A DNA stretch of 64,000 nt from Halomonas lysinitropha (GCF_902500215.1 NZ_CABVOU010000027.1:243406-307405); one strand, 5' to 3'; counted from the first letter of the stretch, positions 27,875 through 37,690 are shown. Numbers and translations are program-made. Notes: generated from the letters alone by a model not told the origin.

Positions 27875-29107
27875 ATGAATCTTGACGGCGCCCACGAAAA
27901 GGACAGCGAGCGGGACGAAGGGGATCTCGACAAGCGCATCCGCCTCGAGACGGTCACCAAGCGCTGGGACGACCCGCCCGCGGTGGACGGGATATCCTTC
28001 GATGTCTCGCCGGGGCAGTTCGTGATCCTGCTCGGCCCCTCCGGCTGCGGCAAGTCGACCACGCTGCGAATGATCGCCGGGCTCGAGCAGGCCAGCAGTG
28101 GAAACATCCTTATCGGTGATCGCGACGTCACCTGGCTGCCTCCCGGGGATCGCGGCATCAGCATGGTCTTCCAGTCCTACGCGCTGTTCCCCCACCTCAG
28201 CGTGGCCGACAACATCGTCTTCGGCTTGCGCAGCCGCAAGGTGCCGAAGCCGGAGCGACGCGAGCGCCTGAACCTGGTCGCGAACCTGGTCGATCTCGAG
28301 GCCTATCTCGATCGCAAGCCCGCCCAGCTCTCCGGTGGCCAGCGCCAGCGGGTGGCGCTGGCCAGGGCGATCATTTCCGAGCATCCCATCTGCCTCATGG
28401 ATGAGCCGCTCTCCAACCTGGATGCCCGCCTGCGCGGCGAGATGCGACGCGAGATCAAGGCCTTGCAGGAGCGCCTGGGCATGACGGTGATCTATGTCAC
28501 CCATGATCAGGTCGAGGCCATGAGCATGGGCGATCGCGTGATCCTGATGCAGGCCGGCCGAATCGTGCAGGACGGTACCCCCGACGAACTCTATGAGCGC
28601 CCCGCCTCGGCCTTCGCCGCCAGTTTCATTGGCAGCCCCGCCATGAACCTGGTGCGTCTGGTCGCCGCGGAGGAGGGCGCCGTCATCGAGGGCGAGCCTC
28701 GAGTCCCGGTGGCGGAGAGTGCCGCGGGGGGCGGTCTGCTGGGCATTCGTCCCGAGGAGATCGAGGTGCACGCAGGTGCCTCGGGAGTGTCTGCCGAAGT
28801 GCTCGACGAAGAGTACCTGGGTGCCGACACCATCCTGCGGCTGGCCGTAGGCAATCAGGTGCTGCGGGCGCGCCTCCCCGGCAGGCCGGAGGTGACGCGA
28901 GGCTCGCCCTGTCGGCTCTCCTGGCCTCTGGACAAGGCCCACCTTTTCGACGCCGATGGCGAACGTCGCGATGATCTGTCGCTGCTCGCCTTCACGGCAA
29001 GCGAGACCCCGCACGGCAGTGACGCTGGCTCAAGGGCGGCGTCCAAGGCCGGCAATCCACCAGGCAACCCCCGAGTCGCCACCTCTGATCCAGGAGTCTC
29101 TCCATGA
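27875..29107 (+). CDS. Sugar-type ABC transporter ATP-binding protein
   Basis: MalK/UgpC-type ATPase of 410 residues. Walker A is LLGPSGCGKST, Q-loop VFQSYALFPHLS, signature LSGGQRQRVALARA and Walker B ICLMDEPLSNLD; a C-terminal TOBE/MalK domain includes GIRPEEIEV. The last ~40 residues (Ser/Gly/Pro-rich) have no matching domain and extend to overlap the binding-protein start by ATGA. ATG 27875 is chosen because homology begins shortly after; an open frame continues upstream. First gene of a four-gene importer with no catabolic enzyme attached. Confidence 0.88.
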   Translation: MNLDGAHEKDSERDEGDLDKRIRLETVTKRWDDPPAVDGISFDVSPGQFVILLGPSGCGKSTTLRMIAGLEQASSGNILIGDRDVTWLPPGDRGISMVFQSYALFPHLSVADNIVFGLRSRKVPKPERRERLNLVANLVDLEAYLDRKPAQLSGGQRQRVALARAIISEHPICLMDEPLSNLDARLRGEMRREIKALQERLGMTVIYVTHDQVEAMSMGDRVILMQAGRIVQDGTPDELYERPASAFAASFIGSPAMNLVRLVAAEEGAVIEGEPRVPVAESAAGGGLLGIRPEEIEVHAGASGVSAEVLDEEYLGADTILRLAVGNQVLRARLPGRPEVTRGSPCRLSWPLDKAHLFDADGERRDDLSLLAFTASETPHGSDAGSRAASKAGNPPGNPRVATSDPGVSP

Positions 29108-30402
29108 AGCCCCGTCTCCCCCTGCATATTGGCCTGCTCGCGACCGCCGGGCTGTTGAGTGCCGGCCAGGCCCTCGCCCAGGACGCGTCTCAAGATCCCG
29201 TCCAGTTGACCATGTATTACCCGGTCGCCGTTGGTGGTGCCCTTACCGATGTTGTCGACGACCTGGTCGAGGACTTCGAGGCCGAGCACCCCGACATCGA
29301 TGTCGAGGCCATCTATGCCGGCAACTACGACGATACCCGGGTGCGTGCCATGTCGGCCATCGAGGCCGGCGAGGCGCCGCAGCTCTCGGTGATGTTCTCC
29401 ATCGATCTGTTCGATCTCATCGAGCAGGACGTCATCGTGCCCTTCGACGACCTGGTCGAGACCGAGGCAGAGCAGGCCTGGCTCGACAGCTTCTACCCGG
29501 GGCTGATGGAGAATGGCCGTCTCGATGGCAAGACCTACGGCATTCCCTTCCAGCGCTCGACCATCGTGCTCTACTGGAACAGGGACGCCTTCGAGGCGGC
29601 GGGCCTCGACCCCGACCAGCCACCCGAGACCTGGGAGGAGATGGCCGCCATGGGCGCCGCCGTGCATGAGGCCACCGACGGCGAGCAGTGGGGCGTGATG
29701 GTGCCTTCCACCGGCTATCCCTACTGGATGTTCCAGGCCTTTGCCTTCCAGAACGGCCATCGCCTGATGAGCGAGGACGGTACCGAGGTCTACTTCGACG
29801 ATCCGGCGGCCGTCGAGGCACTGGAATACTGGGTGTCGCTGGCCGAGGAGCACGAGGCCATGCCCGATGGCACCATCGAGTGGGGAACGCTGCGTCAGAA
29901 CTTTCTCGAGCAGTCCACGGCCATGATCTGGCACAGCACCGGTAACCTCACGGCCGTGCGCAATGCCGCGGAGTTCGATTTCGGCGTGGCCATGCTGCCC
30001 ATGAAGACCCAGCGCGGCAGCCCCACGGGCGGCGGCAACTTCTATGTCTTCAAGGACACCTCCGCGGAAGAGAAGCAGGCCGCCATGACCTTCATCCGCT
30101 GGATGACCGCCCCGGAGCGCGCCGCCGCCTGGTCCATCGAGACCGGCTACATGGGGGTGAGTCCCGCGGCCTACGAGACCGAGGCGCTGCGGGACTACAT
30201 CGAGACCTTCCCGCCCGCGGCCGTGGCGCGTGATCAGCTGGAACACAGCACCGCCGAACTCGCCACCTACCAGGGGGGCCGCGTGCGCCGTGCGCTGGAC
30301 AATGCCGTCCAGGCGGCCCTGACCGGCCAGATGACACCCGCCGAGGCCCTGGCCCAGGCCCAGCGCGAGGCGGATGCAGCCCTGAGGCGCTACGCGCGCT
30401 GA
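29104..30402 (+). CDS. Sugar-type ABC transporter substrate-binding protein
   Basis: Family 1 extracellular binding protein of 432 residues with signal peptide (residues 1-25, ending GQALA). Features of the UgpB group are visible: LTMYYPVAVGG, YGIPFQRSTIVLYWNRDAF and the WMTAPERAAAWSIETGYM block. UgpB binds glycerol-3-phosphate or related phosphodiesters, so a polyol or phospho-sugar ligand is possible, but the ligand is not fixed by sequence. Start overlaps the ATPase stop. Confidence 0.9.
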   Translation: MKPRLPLHIGLLATAGLLSAGQALAQDASQDPVQLTMYYPVAVGGALTDVVDDLVEDFEAEHPDIDVEAIYAGNYDDTRVRAMSAIEAGEAPQLSVMFSIDLFDLIEQDVIVPFDDLVETEAEQAWLDSFYPGLMENGRLDGKTYGIPFQRSTIVLYWNRDAFEAAGLDPDQPPETWEEMAAMGAAVHEATDGEQWGVMVPSTGYPYWMFQAFAFQNGHRLMSEDGTEVYFDDPAAVEALEYWVSLAEEHEAMPDGTIEWGTLRQNFLEQSTAMIWHSTGNLTAVRNAAEFDFGVAMLPMKTQRGSPTGGGNFYVFKDTSAEEKQAAMTFIRWMTAPERAAAWSIETGYMGVSPAAYETEALRDYIETFPPAAVARDQLEHSTAELATYQGGRVRRALDNAVQAALTGQMTPAEALAQAQREADAALRRYAR

Positions 30403-30491
30403 AATGGATCCTGCCACCCGGACAGTGCTATATCCCGCCCGGGTGGCAGGGCATCACGAAAGCCACTTCACACTGATTGCGAGGAGCGGGC

Positions 30492-31379
30492 ATGGCCAGC
30501 CTGAATCCCGATCGGCGCATGCAGATCTATGGTGCGCTGCTGATGTTGCCGGCGGCCGTGCTGCTGGCCACCTTCGCCTATCTCCCCACCATCGCCACCC
30601 TGATCAACAGCCTCTTCCTGCCCGGCTTTCGCGGTGAGCCCGCCTCCTTCGTCGGGCTTGAGAATTATGCGCTGCTGATCGAGGACGATACCTTCTGGCA
30701 GGTGGCGCGCAACAACCTCTTCTACGCCGTCGGCACGATTCCCACCTCCATCGCCCTGGCGCTGGGCATGGCGCTCTTCGTCAACGCCCGGCTGCCGGGG
30801 CGCGGCTTCGTGCGCATGGCCTACTTCACGCCCACCATCCTGCCGATGATCGCGGCGGCCAATATCTGGATGTTCTTCTACGCCCCCCAGATCGGTCTGT
30901 TCAACACCCTTCTCGAGGGGATCGGCGTACCCGGTGTCAACTGGCTGGGCGACCCTGCCGTAGCGCTTTCCTCGGTAATCGTGATGACGGTCTGGAAGGA
31001 GGCCGGCTTTTTCATGATCTTCTATCTGGCGGCGCTGCAGGGCATCCCCCCGGAGCTCGAGGAAGCTTCGAACCTGGAGGGCACCAGTCGCTGGAGCTTC
31101 TTCTGGCGGGTGACCTTCCCGCTATTGATGCCGACCACCCTGTTCGTGCTGATCAATGCCTTGATCAATGCGGTACGGGTTGTCGACCATCTGTTCATCA
31201 TGACCAAGGGCGGTCCCAACAACGCCACCAACCTGCTGCTCTATTATGTCTACGAGAATGCCTTCTCCTTCTTCGACCGCACCTACGCGGCCACCATCAC
31301 GGTAGTGATCCTGCTGGTGCTGGCGGTGGTCGCCACGGTGAAGTTCACGGTGCTCGACCGCAGGACGCATTATCAATGA
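30492..31379 (+). CDS. Sugar-type ABC transporter permease (UgpA/MalF type)
   Basis: Membrane subunit of 295 residues with six TM helices. The EAA loop PPELEEASNLEGTSRWSFFW (about residues 188-207) is the ATPase contact. GAGGAG at 30481-30486 supports ATG 30492. It follows the binding protein by 89 bases and overlaps the next permease by ATGA. Confidence 0.93.
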   Translation: MASLNPDRRMQIYGALLMLPAAVLLATFAYLPTIATLINSLFLPGFRGEPASFVGLENYALLIEDDTFWQVARNNLFYAVGTIPTSIALALGMALFVNARLPGRGFVRMAYFTPTILPMIAAANIWMFFYAPQIGLFNTLLEGIGVPGVNWLGDPAVALSSVIVMTVWKEAGFFMIFYLAALQGIPPELEEASNLEGTSRWSFFWRVTFPLLMPTTLFVLINALINAVRVVDHLFIMTKGGPNNATNLLLYYVYENAFSFFDRTYAATITVVILLVLAVVATVKFTVLDRRTHYQ

Positions 31380-32221
31380 ACACTTCCACTGCCTCCCCGG
31401 CGCGGGCGAGTCGTCGATTTTCCTTGCCGCGCCTGGAAACCATTGCCGCCTGGCTGTTGGCGATCATCTGGATCTTTCCGCTGCTCTACGCCTTCTGGGC
31501 GGCCTTCCATCCCTCGGAGTTCATGGTGCGCTTCGACCTGCTGGCGCCGTTGACCCTGGAGAACTTCGCCGATGCCTGGGAGCAGGCGCCCTTTGCCCGC
31601 TACTACTTGAACACCTTCGTGCTGGTGACCGGCGTGGTGCTGGCGCAGTTCGTGGTCTGTACCCTGGCCGGCTTCGCCTTCGCGCGCTTCCCGGTTCCCG
31701 GCAAGGACGTGCTCTTCATGCTGGTGCTGATTCAGCTGTTCGTCTTTCCCGAGGTGTTGATCGTCGAGAACTACCGTATCGCCAGCGGCCTCGGACTGGT
31801 CGATACCATCGCCGGTATCGGCCTGCCCTACGTGGCGAGCGCCTTCGGCATCTTCCTGCTGCGACAGACCTTCAAGACGATTCCCCGGGAACTGGAGGAT
31901 GCCGCCCGGGTCGAGGGCTGTGGCTGGATGGCGATTCTGCTCAAGGTCTATGTGCCGTTGGCCAAGCCCACTTACCTGGCCTACGGCCTGGTCTCCATCA
32001 GCCACCACTGGAACAACTTCCTGTGGCCGCTGGTGGTCACCAATTCGGTGGAGAGCCGTCCGCTCACGGTGGGCCTGGGCGTCTTTTCGGCCCCGGAGAC
32101 CGGCGTAAACTGGGCCACTGTCAGCGCCGCCACCCTGCTCAGCATCGCCCCCCTGCTTGTTGCCTTCCTGCTCTTCCAGCGCCAGTTCGTGCAGTCCTTC
32201 CTGCGCGCGGGGATTCGCTGA
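31376..32221 (+). CDS. Sugar-type ABC transporter permease (UgpE/MalG type)
   Basis: Second membrane subunit, 281 residues, six TM helices, EAA loop IPRELEDAARVEGCGWMAIL near residues 168-187. Its start overlaps the stop of the first permease, and no further gene of the operon follows on this strand. Together the four genes give a complete importer. Confidence 0.93.
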   Translation: MNTSTASPARASRRFSLPRLETIAAWLLAIIWIFPLLYAFWAAFHPSEFMVRFDLLAPLTLENFADAWEQAPFARYYLNTFVLVTGVVLAQFVVCTLAGFAFARFPVPGKDVLFMLVLIQLFVFPEVLIVENYRIASGLGLVDTIAGIGLPYVASAFGIFLLRQTFKTIPRELEDAARVEGCGWMAILLKVYVPLAKPTYLAYGLVSISHHWNNFLWPLVVTNSVESRPLTVGLGVFSAPETGVNWATVSAATLLSIAPLLVAFLLFQRQFVQSFLRAGIR

Positions 32222-32333
32222 GTCTGGCGCAGCGGCGTCATCCGCAGGGAACAGGATGACGATGGCGGAAGGTCGGGTCTTCGCGGAAAGCTGAGGTAGC
32301 GAGGACGATCGGCTACGCCGGGATGGGGGAGTC

Positions 32334-33239
32334 TCATTCTGAGGGTCTCGCTGAAACGCGCCGGACAAGCGGTCGTGTCAGGGTCTGAGCCATCATGACC
32401 CCGCTCAGCACCAGGGCCCCGCCGATCAGGTGGAAGAGGGCGATCCGCTCGCCGAGGAAGGCCATGGCGATCAGCGCACTGAACAGCGGCATCAGGTTGA
32501 TGAAGATGCTGGCCTGGCTGGCACCGATCTGGCGTATCGCCAGCATCCACAGGAAGGTGGTGATGATCGAGGCCGGGATGCCGGCGTAGAGGATCAGCCC
32601 GATGTTGCTGCCATCCACCGGCGTCATGGGCCCTATCAGGTAGGGTGGCAGCAGGAAGAGCACGGCGAAGATCACCTGGGCGTAGAGCAGCACCCAGGGG
32701 GGCAGGGCAATGGGCCAACGCTTGAGCATCACCCCGTAGAGGGCGTAGCAGGTGGCGGCCACCAGCATCAGCGCATCCCCCCTGGCGACCGTCAGCTCCA
32801 GCAGCGACCGCGGGTCGCCGTGCCCCAGCAGCACCGATACCCCGACCAGTGCCAGTATGCCGCCCAGGATGCCGCCGAGGCTCGGGGCTTCGCGCAGGAT
32901 AAGCGCGCTGAGCAGCACCGTCAGCAGCGGCACCATGGCCGCCAGGATGCCCATGTTGGTGGCCGAGGTGGTCTCCGCGGCGACATAGGCCAGCCCTTGC
33001 CATAACCCCATGCCAAGCAGGCCGAGCGAGGCCAGCTTCGGCCACTCTCGGCGAATCGTGGCGCGATGCTTCCAGGCGGCGGGCGCCAGGAAGGGGGTAA
33101 GCAGTGCCAGCGCCAGCAACCAGCGCAGGAAGGCGATGCTGCTGGGGGCGATGGTGCCCACGGTCAGCTGGTTGATGGTCATGTTGCCCGACCAGATCAG
33201 CACGGCACCCAGCGGGGGCAGGAAATACAGTAGCGGCAT
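32334..33239 (-). CDS. EamA/DMT family transporter
   Basis: Ten-TM drug/metabolite transporter superfamily protein of 301 residues built of two EamA repeats (about residues 5-135 and 155-290). The first repeat starts LPPLGAVLIWSGNMTINQL, the second GDALMLVAATCYALYGVML. Members export amino acids, purines or other metabolites; the cargo here is unknown. The gene is isolated between the sugar importer and the glc operon, on the same strand as glc but beyond the glcG terminator. Confidence 0.88.
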   Translation of the reverse strand: MPLLYFLPPLGAVLIWSGNMTINQLTVGTIAPSSIAFLRWLLALALLTPFLAPAAWKHRATIRREWPKLASLGLLGMGLWQGLAYVAAETTSATNMGILAAMVPLLTVLLSALILREAPSLGGILGGILALVGVSVLLGHGDPRSLLELTVARGDALMLVAATCYALYGVMLKRWPIALPPWVLLYAQVIFAVLFLLPPYLIGPMTPVDGSNIGLILYAGIPASIITTFLWMLAIRQIGASQASIFINLMPLFSALIAMAFLGERIALFHLIGGALVLSGVMMAQTLTRPLVRRVSARPSE

Positions 33240-33260
33240 CGAGGGACCCTTGAACCAATG

Positions 33261-33283
33261 AAAACCCCCGCACGTGGCGGGGG
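33261..33283 (-). terminator. Terminator of the glc operon
   Basis: On the minus strand CCCCCGC / GCGGGGG with a five-base loop is followed by TTTT. It lies 28 bases after the glcG stop and ends the glcDEFG transcript before the EamA gene. Confidence 0.85.
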
Positions 33284-33310
33284 CTTTACAGCGTATCGTA
33301 CCCGTCGGAA

Positions 33311-33712
33311 TCAGGCGATAGCGGCGACGCCGGCCTTGGCGACCTGGACGTCCTGGTCAGGCTTGACGCCGGAGATGCCGACGCTGCCGGCCACCTGGCC
33401 ATCGACGAGCACCGGGACACCACCGGCCAGCAGGGCCTGCATCGGGGCCGTCACGAAAGCGGTCCGACCGTTGTTGATCATGTCCTCGAAGACCTGGGTC
33501 TCCTTGCGCCCGATGGCGGCGTTGCGCGCCTTCTCGGTGGCGACGTCGGCGCTGAAGGGCGGGGCACCGTCGAGGCGGCGCAGGCCGAGCAGGTGGCCGC
33601 CGTCGTCGGCCACGGCCACGGTCACGGCCCAGCCGTTGGTCTGGGCTTCCTGCTGGGCGGCATCGAGGATGGCGTTGACGTCATCCAGGGTCAGTACGGG
33701 CTTGGTCTGCAT
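33311..33712 (-). CDS. glcG: GlcG/HbpS-like protein (DUF336)
   Basis: A 133-residue heme-degrading/HbpS-like domain protein encoded last in the glycolate oxidase operon, as in E. coli. Key features are AVADDGGHLLGLRRLDGAPP and the Gly-rich AGGVPVLVDGQVAGSVGISG. Its function in glycolate use is not established. AAGGAG six bases before the ATG; ten bases separate it from glcF. Confidence 0.9.
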   Translation of the reverse strand: MQTKPVLTLDDVNAILDAAQQEAQTNGWAVTVAVADDGGHLLGLRRLDGAPPFSADVATEKARNAAIGRKETQVFEDMINNGRTAFVTAPMQALLAGGVPVLVDGQVAGSVGISGVKPDQDVQVAKAGVAAIA

Positions 33713-33722
33713 GGTGTTCTCC

Positions 33723-34958
33723 TTAGGGGGATAGTGCTTCGTCGACGATCTCGATCCAGTGCCTCACCGGAGTGCGGTTGGCGCCGGCCAGGTGGGTCTG
33801 GCAGCCGATATTGGCCGTGACGATGACCTCCGGATTGCCGGCCTCGAGGTTGTCGAGCTTGTTGTTGCGTAATTGGGTGGCGAGTTCCGGCTGGGTGATG
33901 GAATAGGTGCCCGCCGAGCCGCAGCAGAGGTGGGCGTCCTGCACCGGGGTGAGGGCGAAGCCGAGCCGGCCGAGCACCTGCTCCACGGCGCCGCCGAGCT
34001 TCTGGGCGTGCTGCAGGGTGCAGGGGCAGTGGAAGGCGAGCCGGCGGCGCTCCTGCACCTGCAGGGCTGCGAGGTCCTCATCGCGCAGCACCTCCACCAG
34101 ATCCTTGGCGAGCGCGCTGATGCGCTCGGCCTTGTGGGCATAGTCGGGGTCGTCGGCGAGCATCTCGCCATACTCCTTGACGAAGGCGCCGCAGCCACTG
34201 GCGGTCTGCACGATGGCCTCACAACCGGCCTCCACTTGGGGCCACCAGGCGTCGATATTGGCGCGGATGCGGTCGCGGCCATCGTCCTGGGCGTTGAGGT
34301 GGAAGTCGATGGCGCCGCAGCAGCCGGCTTCCGGTGCTGGCGTCAGGCCGATGCCGAGGCGGTCCAGCACGCGCGCGGTGGCGGCGTTGGTGTTGGGCGA
34401 GAGCCCGGGCTGCACGCAGCCCTCGAGGATCAGCATCTGGCGCGCCTGGCGCTTGCCCTCGGGGCGAGTGCCTGCATCCACCGGCGTCGGGGGCATCTTG
34501 TCCCTGAGGGCCCCGGGTACCAGCGGCCGGAAGGTCTGGCCCAGCTTGAGCAGCGCCTTGAAGCGCCTGGGCTCCACCAGCGCCTTGCGCAGCCCGTAGC
34601 GCAGCGCACGGTCGGCGGGTTTGCGCGGCACCCGCCGTTCGATCTCGGCGCGGCCGATATCGAGCAGCTTGTGATATTCCACGCCGGAGGGGCAGGTGGT
34701 CTCGCAGTTGCGGCAGGTAAGGCAGCGGTCGAGGTGCAGCCGCGTCTCTTCGGTGACCTGGGTGTCGTCTTCCGGGCTCTCGAGCATCTCCTTCATCAGG
34801 TAGATACGTCCGCGCGGCCCGTCGCGCTCGTCTCCCAGCAGCTGGTAGGTAGGGCAGGTGGCATTGCAGAAGCCGCAGTGCACGCAGCTGCGCAGGACGC
34901 GATCGGCCTCGCGGATATGCGGCTTCTTGAGGTCTTCCTCGGTAAAGTGCGTCTGCAT
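33723..34958 (-). CDS. glcF: Glycolate oxidase iron-sulfur subunit GlcF
   Basis: A 411-residue electron-transfer subunit with two [4Fe-4S] ferredoxin motifs, CVHCGFCNATCP and CLTCRNCETTCP, near residues 26 and 76, and two C-terminal CCG domains (AGCCGAIDFH and LCCGSAGTYS). It passes electrons from the flavin subunits GlcD/GlcE to the membrane quinone pool. One base separates it from glcE. Confidence 0.96.
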   Translation of the reverse strand: MQTHFTEEDLKKPHIREADRVLRSCVHCGFCNATCPTYQLLGDERDGPRGRIYLMKEMLESPEDDTQVTEETRLHLDRCLTCRNCETTCPSGVEYHKLLDIGRAEIERRVPRKPADRALRYGLRKALVEPRRFKALLKLGQTFRPLVPGALRDKMPPTPVDAGTRPEGKRQARQMLILEGCVQPGLSPNTNAATARVLDRLGIGLTPAPEAGCCGAIDFHLNAQDDGRDRIRANIDAWWPQVEAGCEAIVQTASGCGAFVKEYGEMLADDPDYAHKAERISALAKDLVEVLRDEDLAALQVQERRRLAFHCPCTLQHAQKLGGAVEQVLGRLGFALTPVQDAHLCCGSAGTYSITQPELATQLRNNKLDNLEAGNPEVIVTANIGCQTHLAGANRTPVRHWIEIVDEALSP

Positions 34959-34959
34959 C

Positions 34960-36063
34960 TCAGAGCTCCGCGTAGAGTCGTCCCGGATTGAAGATGCCCT
35001 TGGGATCCAGCTGGGCCTTCAGGTTTCGATGGTACTTCGCTACCACCGGTTCCAGCGGCATGAAGGGGTCGGGCTGGCCCGGTCCCTCGCGGGACCCGAG
35101 GCAGGTGGCGTGGCCGCCTGCGCGGGCGCAGGCCTCGCGAATGGTGTCGGCGGCCAGGTCGCTGCGCAGCCAGCGCTGGGTGCCGGCCCAGTCGTGGAGC
35201 AGGTCCGCCTCCTCGACGCCGGAAAGCGCCAGCGAGGGCGTGTTGTGGGGCAGCGACAGGCGCCACAGGGGGCGGGCGTCGTCCCGGGAGAAGAAGTCCA
35301 GCGTCTGCTCACGTAGCGCCGTCCAGAAGCCCGCGTCCAGCTCGTCGCCGCCGAGGCGCTCGCGAGTGGCGGCGACCGAGCTGGGCCCGCCCTCCAGGCG
35401 CAGGTGCAGGGCGCCGGCGTGCCAGGCGGCGGCGGTGATGGGCAGCGGCTGGCGCCCCCACTCGGCGAGTTTCGCCTGGGCATCCGCCAGCGGTATCTCG
35501 AGGCGCAGGCTGTGGCTGGCGCCGGGCCGGGGAAGCACCTTGAGCGAGACCTCGGTGATCAGCCCCAGGGTCCCCTGGGCGCCGACCATCAGCCGCGACA
35601 GGTCGTACCCGGCGACGTTCTTCATCACCTCGCCACCGAAGCGCTGCTGGTAACCCTCGTGGTTGATCACTCTAGTGCCCAGCACGAAGTCGCGTACGCT
35701 GCCGGCCCAGGGCCGCCGGGGGCCGGAGAGGCCGGTGGCGACCATGCCGCCCACGGTGGCGTTGGCGCCGAAGTGGGGCGGCTCGCAGCCGAGCATCTGG
35801 CCGTTGCCGGCCAGGGTGGCCTCGAGCTCGGCCAGCGGCGTGCCGCTGCGCACCGAGACGATCAGCTCCACCGGGTCGTAGTAGGTGATGCCGCGGTGCT
35901 CGCGGGTGGACAGGGTCTCGCCGTCGACGGGGCGGCCATAGAAGGCCTTGGTATCGCCCCCGGCGATGCGCAGCAGGCTGCCCTCGGCCGTGGCCCGGCG
36001 AACGCGGTCGCCGAGGGCCTCGCTGATGTCCTGGTCGGTCGGTTGGGGTCGTGTCTGGGCCAT
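34960..36063 (-). CDS. glcE: Glycolate oxidase FAD-binding subunit GlcE
   Basis: A 367-residue FAD_binding_4 protein, shorter than GlcD as usual for GlcE. FAD contacts include GGMVATGLSGPRRPWAGSVR and DLSRLMVGAQGTLGLITEVS. It is required with GlcD and GlcF for oxidation of glycolate to glyoxylate. It lies nine bases after glcD in the operon. Confidence 0.95.
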   Translation of the reverse strand: MAQTRPQPTDQDISEALGDRVRRATAEGSLLRIAGGDTKAFYGRPVDGETLSTREHRGITYYDPVELIVSVRSGTPLAELEATLAGNGQMLGCEPPHFGANATVGGMVATGLSGPRRPWAGSVRDFVLGTRVINHEGYQQRFGGEVMKNVAGYDLSRLMVGAQGTLGLITEVSLKVLPRPGASHSLRLEIPLADAQAKLAEWGRQPLPITAAAWHAGALHLRLEGGPSSVAATRERLGGDELDAGFWTALREQTLDFFSRDDARPLWRLSLPHNTPSLALSGVEEADLLHDWAGTQRWLRSDLAADTIREACARAGGHATCLGSREGPGQPDPFMPLEPVVAKYHRNLKAQLDPKGIFNPGRLYAEL

Positions 36064-36072
36064 GGGGAATCC

Positions 36073-37572
36073 TCAGAATCGGGGCAGCTCGGGGTGCGGA
36101 AGTTCGTTGTTGTGCACATGCATGGCACCGAACTCGGCGCACCGGGCGAGGGTGGGAATGTTCTTGCCCGGGTTGAGCAGGCGGTCGGGGTCGAAGGCCG
36201 CTTTCACCGCATGGAAGGTGGTCAGTTCGCCCGGGTTGAACTGGGCGCACATCTGGTTGATCTTCTCGCGGCCCACGCCGTGCTCGCCGGTAATCGAGCC
36301 GCCGACCTCCACGCACAGCTCGAGGATCTTGCCGCCGAGTTCCTCGGCCTGCTCCAGCTCGCCGGGACGATTGGCATCGAAGAGGATCAGCGGGTGCATG
36401 TTGCCGTCGCCGGCGTGAAAGACGTTGGCGACCCGCAGGCCATACTCCTCGGAGAAGTCGGCGATGCCCTTGAGCACCCGCGGCAGCTCGCGGCGCGGGA
36501 TGGTGCCGTCCATGCAGTAGTAGTCGGGGGACATGCGCCCCACCGCCGGGAAGGCGTTCTTGCGCCCGGCCCAGAAGGTGGCGCGCTCGGCCTCGTCGCG
36601 GGCTTGCTGGATGCCGGTGGCGCCGGCCTTCTCGAGCACCTTGCGCACGGTGGCGCAGTCGTCGTCGACATCGGCTTCCACCCCATCCAGCTCGCAGAGC
36701 AGGATGGCCTCGGCTTCCACCGGGTAGCCCGCCTTGACGAAGTCTTCTGCAGCGCGGATGGCAAGCTTGTCCATCATCTCGAGCCCACCGGGGATGATGC
36801 CGGCGGCGATGATGTCGCCCACCGCGCGCCCGGCTTTCTCGACGTCGTCGAAGCTGGCCATCAGCACCTTGGCGGTCTCGGGCTTGGGCAGCAGCTTGAC
36901 CGTGATCTCGGTGACCACGCCGAGCATGCCCTCGGAACCGTTGAACAGGGCGAGCAGATCGAGGCCCTGGGCATCCAGCGCCTCGCTGCCCAGGGTCATG
37001 CGCTCACCCTCGATGGTGATGACCTCCACCTTCATGACGTTGTGCACGGTCAGCCCGTACTTCAGGCAGTGAACCCCGCCGGCATTCTCGGCCACGTTGC
37101 CGCCGATGGAGCAGGCGATCTGCGAGGAGGGGTCCGGGGCATAGTAGAGGCCATAGGGGGCCGCCGCCTCGGAGATGGCAAGATTGCGCACGCCGGGCTG
37201 GAGCCGGGCGATGCGGGCGTCCGGATCCACATCGAGGATGCGGTCAAAGCGGGACATCACCAGCAGCACGCCCTTCTCCAGGGGCAGGGCGCCACCGGAG
37301 AGGCCGGTGCCGGCGCCGCGGGTCACCACCGGCACGCCCAGGGCGCGGCAGCGCTTCATCAGTGTCTCGACCTGCTCGAGGGTCTCGGGCAGGGCGACCA
37401 GCATGGGCAGCACGCGGTAGGCGGCGAGCCCGTCACACTCGAAGGGACGCAGGTCCTCCTCGCGGTACAGCAGGGTGAGCCCGGGCGCCGCCTGCTGCAG
37501 GTCGGCCAGTACGTCGGCCTTGTCGGTTGCCGGCAGCTCGCCGTCGAGCCGCTCGTCATAGAGGATGTTCAT
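36073..37572 (-). CDS. glcD: Glycolate oxidase catalytic subunit GlcD
   Basis: FAD-linked 2-hydroxyacid dehydrogenase of 499 residues. PVVTRGAGTGLSGGALP is the pyrophosphate-binding loop, IACSIGGNVAENAGGVHCLK the flavin site, and GNMHPLILFD with TGEHGVGREK carry the catalytic histidines and acidic residues. ATG 37572 follows GAGGAA at seven bases. It oxidises glycolate to glyoxylate, which Gcl (62.6 kb) could condense onward. Confidence 0.96.
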   Translation of the reverse strand: MNILYDERLDGELPATDKADVLADLQQAAPGLTLLYREEDLRPFECDGLAAYRVLPMLVALPETLEQVETLMKRCRALGVPVVTRGAGTGLSGGALPLEKGVLLVMSRFDRILDVDPDARIARLQPGVRNLAISEAAAPYGLYYAPDPSSQIACSIGGNVAENAGGVHCLKYGLTVHNVMKVEVITIEGERMTLGSEALDAQGLDLLALFNGSEGMLGVVTEITVKLLPKPETAKVLMASFDDVEKAGRAVGDIIAAGIIPGGLEMMDKLAIRAAEDFVKAGYPVEAEAILLCELDGVEADVDDDCATVRKVLEKAGATGIQQARDEAERATFWAGRKNAFPAVGRMSPDYYCMDGTIPRRELPRVLKGIADFSEEYGLRVANVFHAGDGNMHPLILFDANRPGELEQAEELGGKILELCVEVGGSITGEHGVGREKINQMCAQFNPGELTTFHAVKAAFDPDRLLNPGKNIPTLARCAEFGAMHVHNNELPHPELPRF

Positions 37573-37677
37573 ATGGCTTCCTCGCTGGTAGCCCATGGCC
37601 TCCCTGGGCCGGGCAGATGACCGGTTGTGGTTCCCAATCTGTGCTTTCTTGTCGGGCGTGTCCAGACCGTGGGCTTC

Positions 37678-37690
37678 TGGTCAGACCAAT
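37678..37690 (-). promoter_or_regulatory. FadR/PdhR-type operator before glcD
   Basis: TGGT-CAG-ACCA followed by AT matches the TTGGT-N3-ACCAA operator core used by FadR-family GntR regulators such as GlcC, LldR and PdhR. It lies about 105 bases before glcD. A better copy precedes the LldP-type gene (39638-39652). Confidence 0.6.
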
